This document shows positions 16,816 to 22,941 of a stretch of 22,941 bases of DNA, in pieces (within the stretch, counting starts at the first letter, position 1; every line of letters begins with the position of its first letter). Source of the stretch: Deltaproteobacteria bacterium RBG_16_54_18 (lineage in GTDB: Bacteria > Desulfobacterota > B13-G15 > RBG-16-54-18); NCBI GenBank assembly GCA_001797935.1, contig MGQT01000003.1, positions 280-23,220 of the forward strand, written 5' to 3'. Made by a program: the position numbers and the translations under genes. The notes below the pieces were generated by a model. The model saw only the letters and a list, made by a program, of their open reading frames with translations, was not told where the DNA came from and did no database searches.

Positions 16816-17955
16816 ATGGTCGACTATGAGCGCACTGATCTCGCGCCGTATGCCGCCCGCAGTACGTACACCAAGGGGAGAAGGTATCCGGAGGAGTTCA
16901 AGGATGATCGTCCTGCCTTCGAGCGGGATCGGGATCGGATAATTCACTGCGCCGCCTTTCGACGGCTGGAGTACAAGACCCAGGTCTTTGTCAACCACGA
17001 GGGGGATTACTACCGGACCCGCCTCACGCACACCTTGGAGGTGGCCCAGATCGCCCGGGGGATCGCCCGCAAGCTCAGGCTCAATGAGGAGCTGACCGAG
17101 GCCATCGCTTTGGCGCACGACCTCGGGCACACCCCCTTCGGCCATGCCGGTGAGGATGCCCTCAACACGCTCATGGCGGGGTACGGCGGCTTCGAACACA
17201 ACCTGCAGAGCCTGCGGGTGGTGGAGCGCCTGGAGGAACGCTACCCCCTCTTCCCTGGGCTGAACCTGACCTTTGAGACCAGGGAGGGTTTAGCCAAGCA
17301 CTCCACTGCGCATGACTCTCCTCGTGAGGACCTCGCCGACTATGAAATGGCGCTTGCCCCCACGGTGGAGGCGCAGATCATCAACGTGGCGGACGAGATC
17401 GCCTATAATAATCACGACATCGATGACGGATTGGAGTCAAACCTTATTCAGCGGGACGAGCTTATGGAAGTCCCCCTCTGGAAAGAGGTCTTTGGGCGGG
17501 CGGAGCACAAGTACCCCCATGCCACTTCTCAGGCGAAGACCTACACGGCAATCAGCGCGCTCATCGGCCTGCTGATCCAGGACGTCGTCGTGCAGACCCA
17601 GCGTATTATAGAGGAAGCCGGTGTCAAGACGACAGAGGATGTGCGCAGGCGTGGGAAGGTCTTGGTCGGCTATAGCCCCGCCGTCCGTGAGGAGAGCGGC
17701 ATATTGACAGCATTTCTCTATGAGCGCTTGTATCATCACTGGCGGGTAGAGCGCATGAGGATCAAGGCAGAAAGGTTCATCGCCGAGCTCTTTCGGGCCT
17801 ATGTGGAGACCCCGACGCTCGTGCCGAGACGGTACCGGGAGCGCAAGGGCGAAGAGCCGATTCCCCGGATGGTCTGCGATTACATCGCCGGGATGACCGA
17901 CCGCTTTGCCCTGGACGAATACAAAAAACTGTTCGATCCTTACGAGAAAGTTTAG
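16816..17955 (+). CDS. dgt: dGTPase-like HD-domain dNTP triphosphohydrolase
   Basis: Members hydrolyse dGTP or other dNTPs to the nucleoside and inorganic triphosphate, in the cytoplasm. The 379-residue length fits the dGTPase-like branch that is shorter than E. coli Dgt. The family opening CAAFRRLEYKTQVF is followed by metal ligands H72 in RTRLTHTLEV, H101-D102 in AHDLGHTPFGH, and D193 in NVADEIAYNNHDIDD, the H...HD...D set. ATG at 16816 has GAGGTG (16804-16809) six bases upstream and fits the predicted transcription start. The gene ends in LFDPYEKV-TAG; this ending is echoed by three further degenerate copies downstream. It leads a plus-strand cluster. Substrate specificity cannot be told from sequence, and roles in dNTP balance or phage resistance are both known in the family. 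Confidence 0.93.
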   Translation: MVDYERTDLAPYAARSTYTKGRRYPEEFKDDRPAFERDRDRIIHCAAFRRLEYKTQVFVNHEGDYYRTRLTHTLEVAQIARGIARKLRLNEELTEAIALAHDLGHTPFGHAGEDALNTLMAGYGGFEHNLQSLRVVERLEERYPLFPGLNLTFETREGLAKHSTAHDSPREDLADYEMALAPTVEAQIINVADEIAYNNHDIDDGLESNLIQRDELMEVPLWKEVFGRAEHKYPHATSQAKTYTAISALIGLLIQDVVVQTQRIIEEAGVKTTEDVRRRGKVLVGYSPAVREESGILTAFLYERLYHHWRVERMRIKAERFIAELFRAYVETPTLVPRRYRERKGEEPIPRMVCDYIAGMTDRFALDEYKKLFDPYEKV

Positions 17956-18055
17956 AAAAATTCGAAGATCCATATGAAAAAGTGTAAATGTTCAAAGGCC
18001 CATATGAGAAAGTCTAAGAAATCTCGAAGGATCCAACCCCTATGAAAAGGTTTGA
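17932..18055 (+). repeat. four degenerate tandem copies of the dgt C-terminal codons, each with its own stop
   Basis: Unit 1 (17932-17955) is the real dgt end and reads F-D-P-Y-E-K-V-TAG. Unit 2 (17961-17987) reads F-E-D-P-Y-E-K-V-TAA. Unit 3 (17991-18017) reads F-K-G-P-Y-E-K-V-TAA. Unit 4 (18023-18055) reads L-E-G-S-N-P-Y-E-K-V-TGA. Unit starts are 29, 30 and 32 bases apart, so the copies lie in three frames and are not a readthrough extension. In the P-Y-E-K-V codons, every difference among the four is at a third position (for example Val GTT, GTG, GTC, GTT). Unit 4 supplies the AAAAGG that serves as Shine-Dalgarno for the next gene. Confidence 0.85.
17988..18017 (+). CDS. possible nine-codon micro-ORF MFKGPYEKV
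   Basis: Repeat unit 3 is preceded directly by ATG (17988-17990), so it forms a complete frame encoding MFKGPYEKV with a TAA stop. Only a weak AAAAAGTG precedes it. It is the only copy after dgt with a start codon of its own in frame. It may be a chance result of the repeat, or a translated short peptide in the dgt-kinase junction. Confidence 0.2.
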   Translation: MFKGPYEKV

Positions 18056-18057
18056 GA

Positions 18058-19074
18058 ATGGCTGAATTTCCTCCCTTGATACAGGCGATGCTGGATCCTT
18101 CCTGGTATCCCCATCACCCAAATGAAGTCGAGCTCGTGCAGACGCACATTTCTTACATCTTTCTCGCAGGAGGGCTCGTCTATAAGGTCAAAAAACCGGT
18201 GGACTTCGGCTTTTTGGATTTCACCACCCTAGAGCAACGGGGCTTTTTTTGCCGGGAGGAGGTGCGGCTCAATCAACGATTCTCCCCCGATGTCTACCTG
18301 GCAGTCGATCCCATCTCGATGGTGGGGAATGCTTATCGCCTGCGTGACGAGACCGCCGTGGTGGAGTATGCGGTAAAGATGCGGCGCATCAACGAAGCGC
18401 ACATGCTCTACCGGCTGCTGCAGGCAGGGGAGGTTACCACTGCAACCATGCAGCGCGTCGGCAAATATCTTGCTCGGGTATACGCGGCCATCGCGAGCGA
18501 TGAGAAGGCCCGTGCCTTCGGCGCCATGGAGGTCATTGCGACGAATGTGCGGGAAAACTTTGCGCAGACGAGGGAATATATCGGCGGACCCCTTTCCGCT
18601 AAGACGTTTGCCGCGATCGAGGGTTGGAGTCTTTCTTTCATGGAAAAGGAGGAGGCGCTGTTCGCGCAGCGGGTGGCCCAGGGGTATATCAAAGACTGCC
18701 ACGGCGATCTGCACCTGCAGCATATCTGTGTGGAGGGAGATCATATTTACGTCTTCGATTGCATCGAGTTTAATGAGCGGTTCCGTTTCGGAGATGTGGC
18801 CTCGGACGCTGCGTTTCTCGCCATGGATTTAGATTCTAGCGGCCACCCCGATTTCGCCACTGTCTTTGCTGAGGCGTATGCTGAGGCCGCAGGTGACGAT
18901 ACTGTGGCCGGGGTCCTGCGATTCTACAAGGTCTACCGGGCGTATGTGCGGGCCAAGGTGACCTCCTTCATGCTCGATGATCCGGCGCTCGATGAGGCGG
19001 CCAAGATAGAGATCGTGCGGCGCGCCAAGGTATACTATGATCTCGCCCTTGCCTATTGCCAGGGCAAGAGCTAG
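18058..19074 (+). CDS. COG2187-type aminoglycoside-phosphotransferase-like protein, stand-alone
   Basis: The 338-residue protein matches the kinase-fold N-terminal half of COG2187 proteins, whose substrate is unknown. Seen in the sequence: the nucleotide-binding lobe with VYKVKKPVDFGFLDFTT (about 41-57), the catalytic loop CHGDLHLQHIC with His215 and Asp217, and the metal-binding FDCIEFNERFRFGD with Asp234. The C-terminal half is helical, like choline/aminoglycoside kinases. COG2187 proteins are often fused to a C-terminal P-loop kinase of COG0645 type; here the protein stops before it, and a similar kinase is encoded two genes later. ATG at 18058-18060 follows AAAAGG by about seven bases and lies two bases after the stop of repeat unit 4. 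Antibiotic resistance should not be assumed. Confidence 0.85.
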   Translation: MAEFPPLIQAMLDPSWYPHHPNEVELVQTHISYIFLAGGLVYKVKKPVDFGFLDFTTLEQRGFFCREEVRLNQRFSPDVYLAVDPISMVGNAYRLRDETAVVEYAVKMRRINEAHMLYRLLQAGEVTTATMQRVGKYLARVYAAIASDEKARAFGAMEVIATNVRENFAQTREYIGGPLSAKTFAAIEGWSLSFMEKEEALFAQRVAQGYIKDCHGDLHLQHICVEGDHIYVFDCIEFNERFRFGDVASDAAFLAMDLDSSGHPDFATVFAEAYAEAAGDDTVAGVLRFYKVYRAYVRAKVTSFMLDDPALDEAAKIEIVRRAKVYYDLALAYCQGKS

Positions 19075-19115
19075 GAGTTTCATGCCCAGACCGTAGTGAT
19101 GGCAAGCGGACATTG

Positions 19116-19991
19116 ATGAAGATAGACTTGCATATACATTCACGCGAGGGATCAGACGGGCATTGGGGGCTGGAGGAAATCTTTGCCGAGGCAGGCGAGC
19201 AAAGACAGATTCGCCTGCTCTCGATCACCGACCACGACTCCATCAAGGCGCAGGCGCAGGCCGTTGTCTTGGCCCGCTCGCACGGGATCGCGTATCTCTC
19301 CGGCGTGGAATTGAACGTGACCTTTGTCCATCCGGATTACGGGAAAGGGAAACCGGTCTCGCTCGATTGTCTGGGGTATCAGTTCGACATTGCAAACGCC
19401 GCCCTGATCGCAAAACTCGCGGCCTTGCGGGATTACCGGAGGCACCGGGCGGAGCAGATCGTGGAGAATATCAACGCGGAGTTCGTCAAAGAAGGGCTGC
19501 CGGCGTTCACGGCGGCTGACCTTGATGCGATTCAGGCCGACGTCGAGGGGGCCATCGGCAGGCCCCATATAGCAGCCTATCTGATCCGCAAAGGACTGGT
19601 AAAGACGCGGCAGGAGGCCTTTGACCGCTACCTCGTCCAGTGTGACGTGCCGAAGATGCCGTTGGACCTCGCGGAGGCAGCGCAACTCATTCGCGGCGCC
19701 GGCGGCAAGCTCATCCTTGCCCACCCCGGCGATCCGAACGGGACCTCGCTCGTGACCCTAGCCCCTGCGGTGCCGGAGCAACTGCAGATCATTGGCGACG
19801 GCATGCTGGAGTTTATTGATGGGATTGAGTGCTGGCACTCGCGGCATGACAGCGATACCGCGACGGCATACCGGGCCTTTGCCCGAGCCATGGGGCTTAT
19901 GGTCACCGGCGGGTCGGATTGCCATCAGCACCCCGTCATGATGGGGGAGGTGGCGATTCCCGATGAGGTGGCGGAACAATTTATATTATAG
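19116..19991 (+). CDS. PHP-domain phosphoesterase (TrpH/YciV-like)
   Basis: The 291-residue protein has all PHP metal-binding motifs: DLHIHSREGSDG (H6, H8, D14), ITDHD (39-41), GVE (E65), GRPHIA (H151), LAHPGDP (H203) and GGSDCH (D268, H270). This matches the COG0613 group, which includes the E. coli enzyme that removes 5' nucleotides from short RNAs and hydrolyses 3',5'-bisphosphonucleotides. That activity is inferred from family only. ATG at 19116 begins directly with the first motif; a longer frame from TTG at 19056 overlaps the upstream gene and adds nothing conserved. The Shine-Dalgarno is weak. It lies 41 bases after the phosphotransferase-like gene, within what looks like one operon with dgt. 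Confidence 0.92.
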   Translation: MKIDLHIHSREGSDGHWGLEEIFAEAGEQRQIRLLSITDHDSIKAQAQAVVLARSHGIAYLSGVELNVTFVHPDYGKGKPVSLDCLGYQFDIANAALIAKLAALRDYRRHRAEQIVENINAEFVKEGLPAFTAADLDAIQADVEGAIGRPHIAAYLIRKGLVKTRQEAFDRYLVQCDVPKMPLDLAEAAQLIRGAGGKLILAHPGDPNGTSLVTLAPAVPEQLQIIGDGMLEFIDGIECWHSRHDSDTATAYRAFARAMGLMVTGGSDCHQHPVMMGEVAIPDEVAEQFIL

Positions 19992-20109
19992 CGAACCGCG
20001 GAAGGACACGGAGCCAGGATGCGAAGCGCTCGATAAAAAATTTCAGGGCGGCATCGTCGCTGCAAAGCATGAGGATACGGGTAATGGAAAAGCATAAAGG
20101 AATTATATT
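19992..20109 (+). other. 118-base gap before the P-loop kinase gene
   Basis: No recognised element lies here apart from a purine-rich AAAGGA about eight bases before the kinase start. A 14-codon frame beginning ATG at about 20068 ends at a TGA overlapping the kinase ATG; it has no clear ribosome-binding site and may be chance. No terminator hairpin with a U-run is visible, so readthrough from the PHP gene is likely. Confidence 0.5.
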
Positions 20110-20712
20110 ATGAAAGTGCCGTTTAAAGAGTTTGTGAAAAAGGAACTCCCGGAGAATGCTGTCTTGATCGCCTGCGGGTTGCCTGCCACGAACAAGACGG
20201 AGACGATGGAGGTTATCGTTCGCTTGAGGGGGTATGCGATGTTGCGTTCGGACCTCATCCGCCTCGAGGTGCTCAAGGGGGAAGACATCTTCGATGAAAA
20301 GGTGGCCGCGAACATGGACAAACGCACGCTGGTCTATGACACCATGTTCGCGCGGGCAAACGCGCTTGCGGCGCAGGGGAGCGGGGTCATCATGGATGCT
20401 ACCTTTATCAGCCAAAAGCTCAGACAGCGGGCGGCGGAGGTGGCGGCAAAGAACAACAAGCCCTTTATTATCCAGCAGACCCACTGCCTGGAGGAGTATT
20501 CTCTCCACAAGATCTCACAGAGGACAAAGGAAAACTATGAATCCAATGCCCTGACCCCTCAGGCATACTTTAATAATAAGGAAAAATTCGAACCAGTTGA
20601 CCTCGATGGGCTCAAGGCACGCTTTCCCAGCCTTTCTTTGATACATCTGCTGGTGGACACGGCCTCGGACTTGGATGACGAGTGGTATGTAATAGACAAG
20701 TTCACGCGATAA
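20110..20712 (+). CDS. COG0645-type P-loop kinase with altered Walker A motif
   Basis: The 200-residue protein resembles the zeta-toxin/polynucleotide-kinase-like P-loop domains of COG0645, whose substrates are mostly unknown. It has a P-loop GLPATNKT at 23-30, RSDLIRLEVL at 46-55 (the usual substrate-binding Ser-Asp), and VIMDATFIS at 93-101 (Walker B-like Asp96). The Walker A motif carries Asn28 where Gly is normal (GxxxxGK[ST]), so activity may be altered. This domain is commonly the C-terminal half of COG2187 proteins; here the N-terminal half is encoded two genes upstream. ATG at 20110 follows AAAGGA. The C-terminal part, with KISQRTKENYESNA, has no motif I can assign. It ends 12 bases before the convergent DUF362 gene. 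Confidence 0.82.
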   Translation: MKVPFKEFVKKELPENAVLIACGLPATNKTETMEVIVRLRGYAMLRSDLIRLEVLKGEDIFDEKVAANMDKRTLVYDTMFARANALAAQGSGVIMDATFISQKLRQRAAEVAAKNNKPFIIQQTHCLEEYSLHKISQRTKENYESNALTPQAYFNNKEKFEPVDLDGLKARFPSLSLIHLLVDTASDLDDEWYVIDKFTR

Positions 20713-20724
20713 TAGCTTTATACC

Positions 20725-21789
20725 TTATACCGTGAGCTCGATGATCTTCGCCTTGTTCAGGTCCATGGTACCCAGCCCCAGCCGCTCGGCCACGCGCAGG
20801 TAGGGGCGGATCATCTCAGTCGTGTAGGTAGTGTCGTACTGCTCCATGAGGCGAGAGCAGTAGGTGTCCAAGGCCACCATATCCCCGCTCAGAATGAAAC
20901 GATTGACCCCCTCCTTGACCTCGCCCTTGCCGCGCGTCGGCCCGCCTTTGGTGAGAATGGCCCTGGCGTCGACGATCGAGATCTCCGGACGCACCGCATC
21001 GGCAAACTCTGCCAAGGCGGTCATAAAGTGAGACTCGTCGCGAAAGGCAGCCTTGGTCCGCGCGTCGGCGCCCTTCAACCCCTTTTGAATACCTTCTCCC
21101 CTGATGTGTGAATCCCAGCGCTGAGCTCCATAGATGGCACCAAACTGGTTTTTCAGCGCACAGGTGAGGTAGGAGGTGTGGTGCCGTTTCAGGCAGGGCA
21201 TGTTGACGATCACCGACGCTTGATGGATCTTCTTGTGCACGATGATCTCCGGGTAGGCATGCCAGCCGCTTTTTTTGGTCTTCACATATTCCCGGCGTCG
21301 CCCGGCGTCGCCCACGGTGACGGCAATTCCCTGCTCGCGCCCCCTGCGGGCGATGTCGTTGAAGTCGAAGGTCTCCCGATCTGTTCCTAAAAGATAGGTA
21401 CCGGGGGCGTCAAAGACCTCCACCCCCCCGGCCCCGGCCTCGCGCAGGAGACGGGCCACGAGAAAGATCATCTCCGGATCAGTGGTGATCGGGAATGGTT
21501 GGCGGAAGATGAAGTTGGGTTTGATGAGCGCCCTGTTCCCTGTGCCGACAAGGGGCGTGAGGCCGCCGAGTGCCTCGAGGGCGGCACGGAGCATCCGTTC
21601 CGGGTCCTTCCCCTTGACAGAGACCACGAGGGGTTCCCCCCCCCGCATATAGGGATTGGGGATACCGGCGCGCGGCCCTTGCGCTCCTTTAAAGCACCCG
21701 GAGCCCAAGGCCGCCACGGCGGCAGTGCCCCCTGCGGTCAATTTAATGAAATCGCGACGGGATAGCCAGTTATCGTTTTTTTTTGCCAC
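20725..21789 (-). CDS. Tat-exported DUF362 lipoprotein
   Basis: The 354-residue protein begins with a twin-arginine signal: SRRDFIKLTAGG, a hydrophobic stretch, then a lipobox-like LGSGC near residue 37, so it is probably exported folded and lipid-anchored. The body fits the DUF362 family, which has no agreed function: ALIKPNFIF, VNMPCLKRHHTSYLTCALKNQFG, DARAILTKGGPT and the closing SGDMVALDTYCSRLM. I see no ferredoxin-type cysteine cluster, which some DUF362 proteins have; Tat use still suggests a cofactor. GTG at 21787-21789 has GAGGAG nine bases upstream and overlaps the membrane-protein gene by 20 bases; a GTG at 21832-21834 would overlap by 65. It is the last gene of a three-gene minus-strand cluster. 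Confidence 0.88.
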   Translation of the reverse strand: MAKKNDNWLSRRDFIKLTAGGTAAVAALGSGCFKGAQGPRAGIPNPYMRGGEPLVVSVKGKDPERMLRAALEALGGLTPLVGTGNRALIKPNFIFRQPFPITTDPEMIFLVARLLREAGAGGVEVFDAPGTYLLGTDRETFDFNDIARRGREQGIAVTVGDAGRRREYVKTKKSGWHAYPEIIVHKKIHQASVIVNMPCLKRHHTSYLTCALKNQFGAIYGAQRWDSHIRGEGIQKGLKGADARTKAAFRDESHFMTALAEFADAVRPEISIVDARAILTKGGPTRGKGEVKEGVNRFILSGDMVALDTYCSRLMEQYDTTYTTEMIRPYLRVAERLGLGTMDLNKAKIIELTV

Positions 21790-22330
21790 GCGCGCTGACT
21801 CCTCTTTTTTTGCTTTTTGGAGACTTCTTACCACCTTTTCCCCTGAGCCAGGCCGTCGCCCCCCCGATGGCGGCCCCTGCCACGATCATGCCGACCTCGT
21901 CAAATTCATAGTCAAAGAACGGGGGCAGGTTGAGCAACGGCAGGAATATCTGGGTGACCAGGAGGAACACCCCCATGCCCAGAGACCCAGCCAGGAGACC
22001 GATGGCACCCCCCTCGATACGCCACCTGACTCCGCTGAGGGGCGCGAGGCAGCCGAAGACCGCCCCTAAAAGGGGCCATGCGATCCACCGGGGATATGGT
22101 ATGACGATGTTTAAGGCCCCGCAGAGCAGGACGATGCCTCCCCCTAAGCCGCCCCACCAGGACCATCTCTCGGTGGCCGGAGGGGTAAGCTGCGAGGCGA
22201 CGCCGAGGAGGATGGCGGCAGTCAACCACCCGGCGATTTGTAGCTCTGTCAGTTCATAGGCGATGACGCCGATCACCCCGGCTGCCGCGCCGAGCGCGAT
22301 CCCTATGACTATGCGCCTCATCTCTTTCAT
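21770..22330 (-). CDS. six-helix membrane protein with a lysine-rich tail
   Basis: I do not recognise the family. The 186-residue protein has about six hydrophobic segments, roughly at residues 6-25, 32-48, 59-79, 83-98, 107-131 and 147-162, rich in Gly and Ala. The last 24 residues are strongly basic (RGKGGKKSPKSKKR and onward), probably cytoplasmic. A conserved-looking acidic stretch, FFDYEFDEVG, lies before the last helix. ATG at 22328-22330 follows the upstream stop by one base (TGAGATG), and its end overlaps the DUF362 gene, so the three genes are probably one translationally coupled operon. A role beside the exported DUF362 protein is inferred from position only. Confidence 0.8.
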   Translation of the reverse strand: MKEMRRIVIGIALGAAAGVIGVIAYELTELQIAGWLTAAILLGVASQLTPPATERWSWWGGLGGGIVLLCGALNIVIPYPRWIAWPLLGAVFGCLAPLSGVRWRIEGGAIGLLAGSLGMGVFLLVTQIFLPLLNLPPFFDYEFDEVGMIVAGAAIGGATAWLRGKGGKKSPKSKKRGVSARGKKKR

Positions 22331-22331
22331 C

Positions 22332-22941
22332 TCACTTCTGCTTCCCTTGCTGCTGGATAGAGCGTAGCGCCCTGATCACGGGGTCGCTTGTCGCACCCTC
22401 GAGCACCAGGAATAACAGGTCCCCTGTCACCAGGGCACCCGCGTGCCCCCGCCTGACCTTGCCCACAATGAACCCTTCTCTGGCCGCGACCCCGGCGATA
22501 ACGCCCGATTGCCGGAGGGTCTTAAAGGCCTCTGCAGCCTTTTGGTGGTCGGGGTAACGCACCATAATGACCCGCAGGGGCTTGATGTCCGGCGTATAGT
22601 AAAAGATGACCCCCTCAACGCCGTCCCCCAGGGAGAGGCAATTTTGGTGGGAGAGAAAGTAGCTGTTGTTCAGGGCGGTCTGTCCGTGGAAGTAGATCAA
22701 AGAATCCTTTGCCACCCACTGCGCGGGGAGCCGTCCCAAGATTTCAGGCCGTGTCCCTTCCCGCGGGATCTTTTCGGCGATGGCCCGGCCGAGGGCAAGG
22801 AGCACTTCCTTATCCCCCTCCTTATCGGAGAAGGCCCTCACAAAATATCTTCCTTTCCAAAAGGCGAGGAGCCCCTGCGCATAGGCGGCATCCTGCCCGA
22901 TAGCGGGATGTTCTCCTTGGCTGTCGAAGGTGTAGATACCG
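22332..22941 (-). CDS. DUF6599-like protein (5' end cut by the window)
   Basis: The frame is open from the window edge to the TGA at 22332-22334, giving 202 residues; the true start lies outside. A GTG at 22839-22841 is internal, because residues before it continue in frame with family-like sequence (GIYTFDSQG, then YAQGLLAFWKGRYFVRAFSD). Other features are KDSLIYFHGQTALNNSYFLS, LRVIMVRYPDHQKAAEAFKTL and a closing LVLEGATSDPVIRAL. The FWKGRYFVR pattern and the fold of short strands suggest DUF6599, found in several anaerobic and acidobacterial lineages; this is recollection and not a search result. Function is unknown. It is followed by the membrane protein after one base. Confidence 0.7.
   Translation of the reverse strand, partial: GIYTFDSQGEHPAIGQDAAYAQGLLAFWKGRYFVRAFSDKEGDKEVLLALGRAIAEKIPREGTRPEILGRLPAQWVAKDSLIYFHGQTALNNSYFLSHQNCLSLGDGVEGVIFYYTPDIKPLRVIMVRYPDHQKAAEAFKTLRQSGVIAGVAAREGFIVGKVRRGHAGALVTGDLLFLVLEGATSDPVIRALRSIQQQGKQK

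Noticed and set aside
18058..19074. Aminoglycoside-resistance gene
   Set aside because: The match is to the COG2187 group of unknown substrate, in a housekeeping context with no mobile element.

Overview
The window looks like a bacterial chromosome segment of fairly high G+C, probably from a Desulfobacterota/deltaproteobacterium-like or related anaerobic lineage. This is inferred from gene order: coaE-rho-rpmE-prfA-prmC-murA followed by his genes, and a DUF362 Tat lipoprotein. I cannot name the organism. I saw no rRNA, tRNA, CRISPR array, insertion sequence or phage gene.

Region 1 (1-6557, minus strand) is a tight translation-termination, cell-wall and histidine cluster: prfA, prmC, murA, hisD, hisB, an exported protein of unknown function, and a partial hisA. 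Junctions overlap or are short: prfA/prmC share one base, murA overlaps hisD by 35 bases, and hisD/hisB overlap at ATGA. hisG is missing from its common place between murA and hisD. hisH is missing from its common place before hisA, where the exported protein lies.

Region 2 (6558-16806, minus strand) is the replication and transcription core, in the order gyrA, dnaA, dnaN, gyrB, coaE, rho, rpmE. A likely Rho-independent terminator follows rpmE. The gaps gyrA-dnaA and dnaA-dnaN are AT-rich and hold DnaA-box-like sites, so one or both may belong to oriC. There is no recF between dnaN and gyrB.

Region 3 (16807-20712, plus strand) starts from a promoter divergent to that of gyrA. It encodes a dGTPase-like HD hydrolase, a COG2187 phosphotransferase-like protein, a PHP phosphoesterase and a COG0645-type P-loop kinase. 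The COG2187 and COG0645 domains are often fused; here they are separate genes with the PHP gene between them. Between the first two genes lies the oddest sequence in the window: four degenerate tandem copies of the dGTPase C-terminal codons, each reading F/L-x-x-P-Y-E-K-V-stop. The copies fall in three reading frames and differ within the PYEKV codons only at third positions.

Region 4 (20725-22941, minus strand) converges on region 3. It encodes a partial DUF6599-like protein, a six-helix membrane protein with a lysine-rich tail, and a Tat-exported DUF362 lipoprotein, in a compact probable operon.
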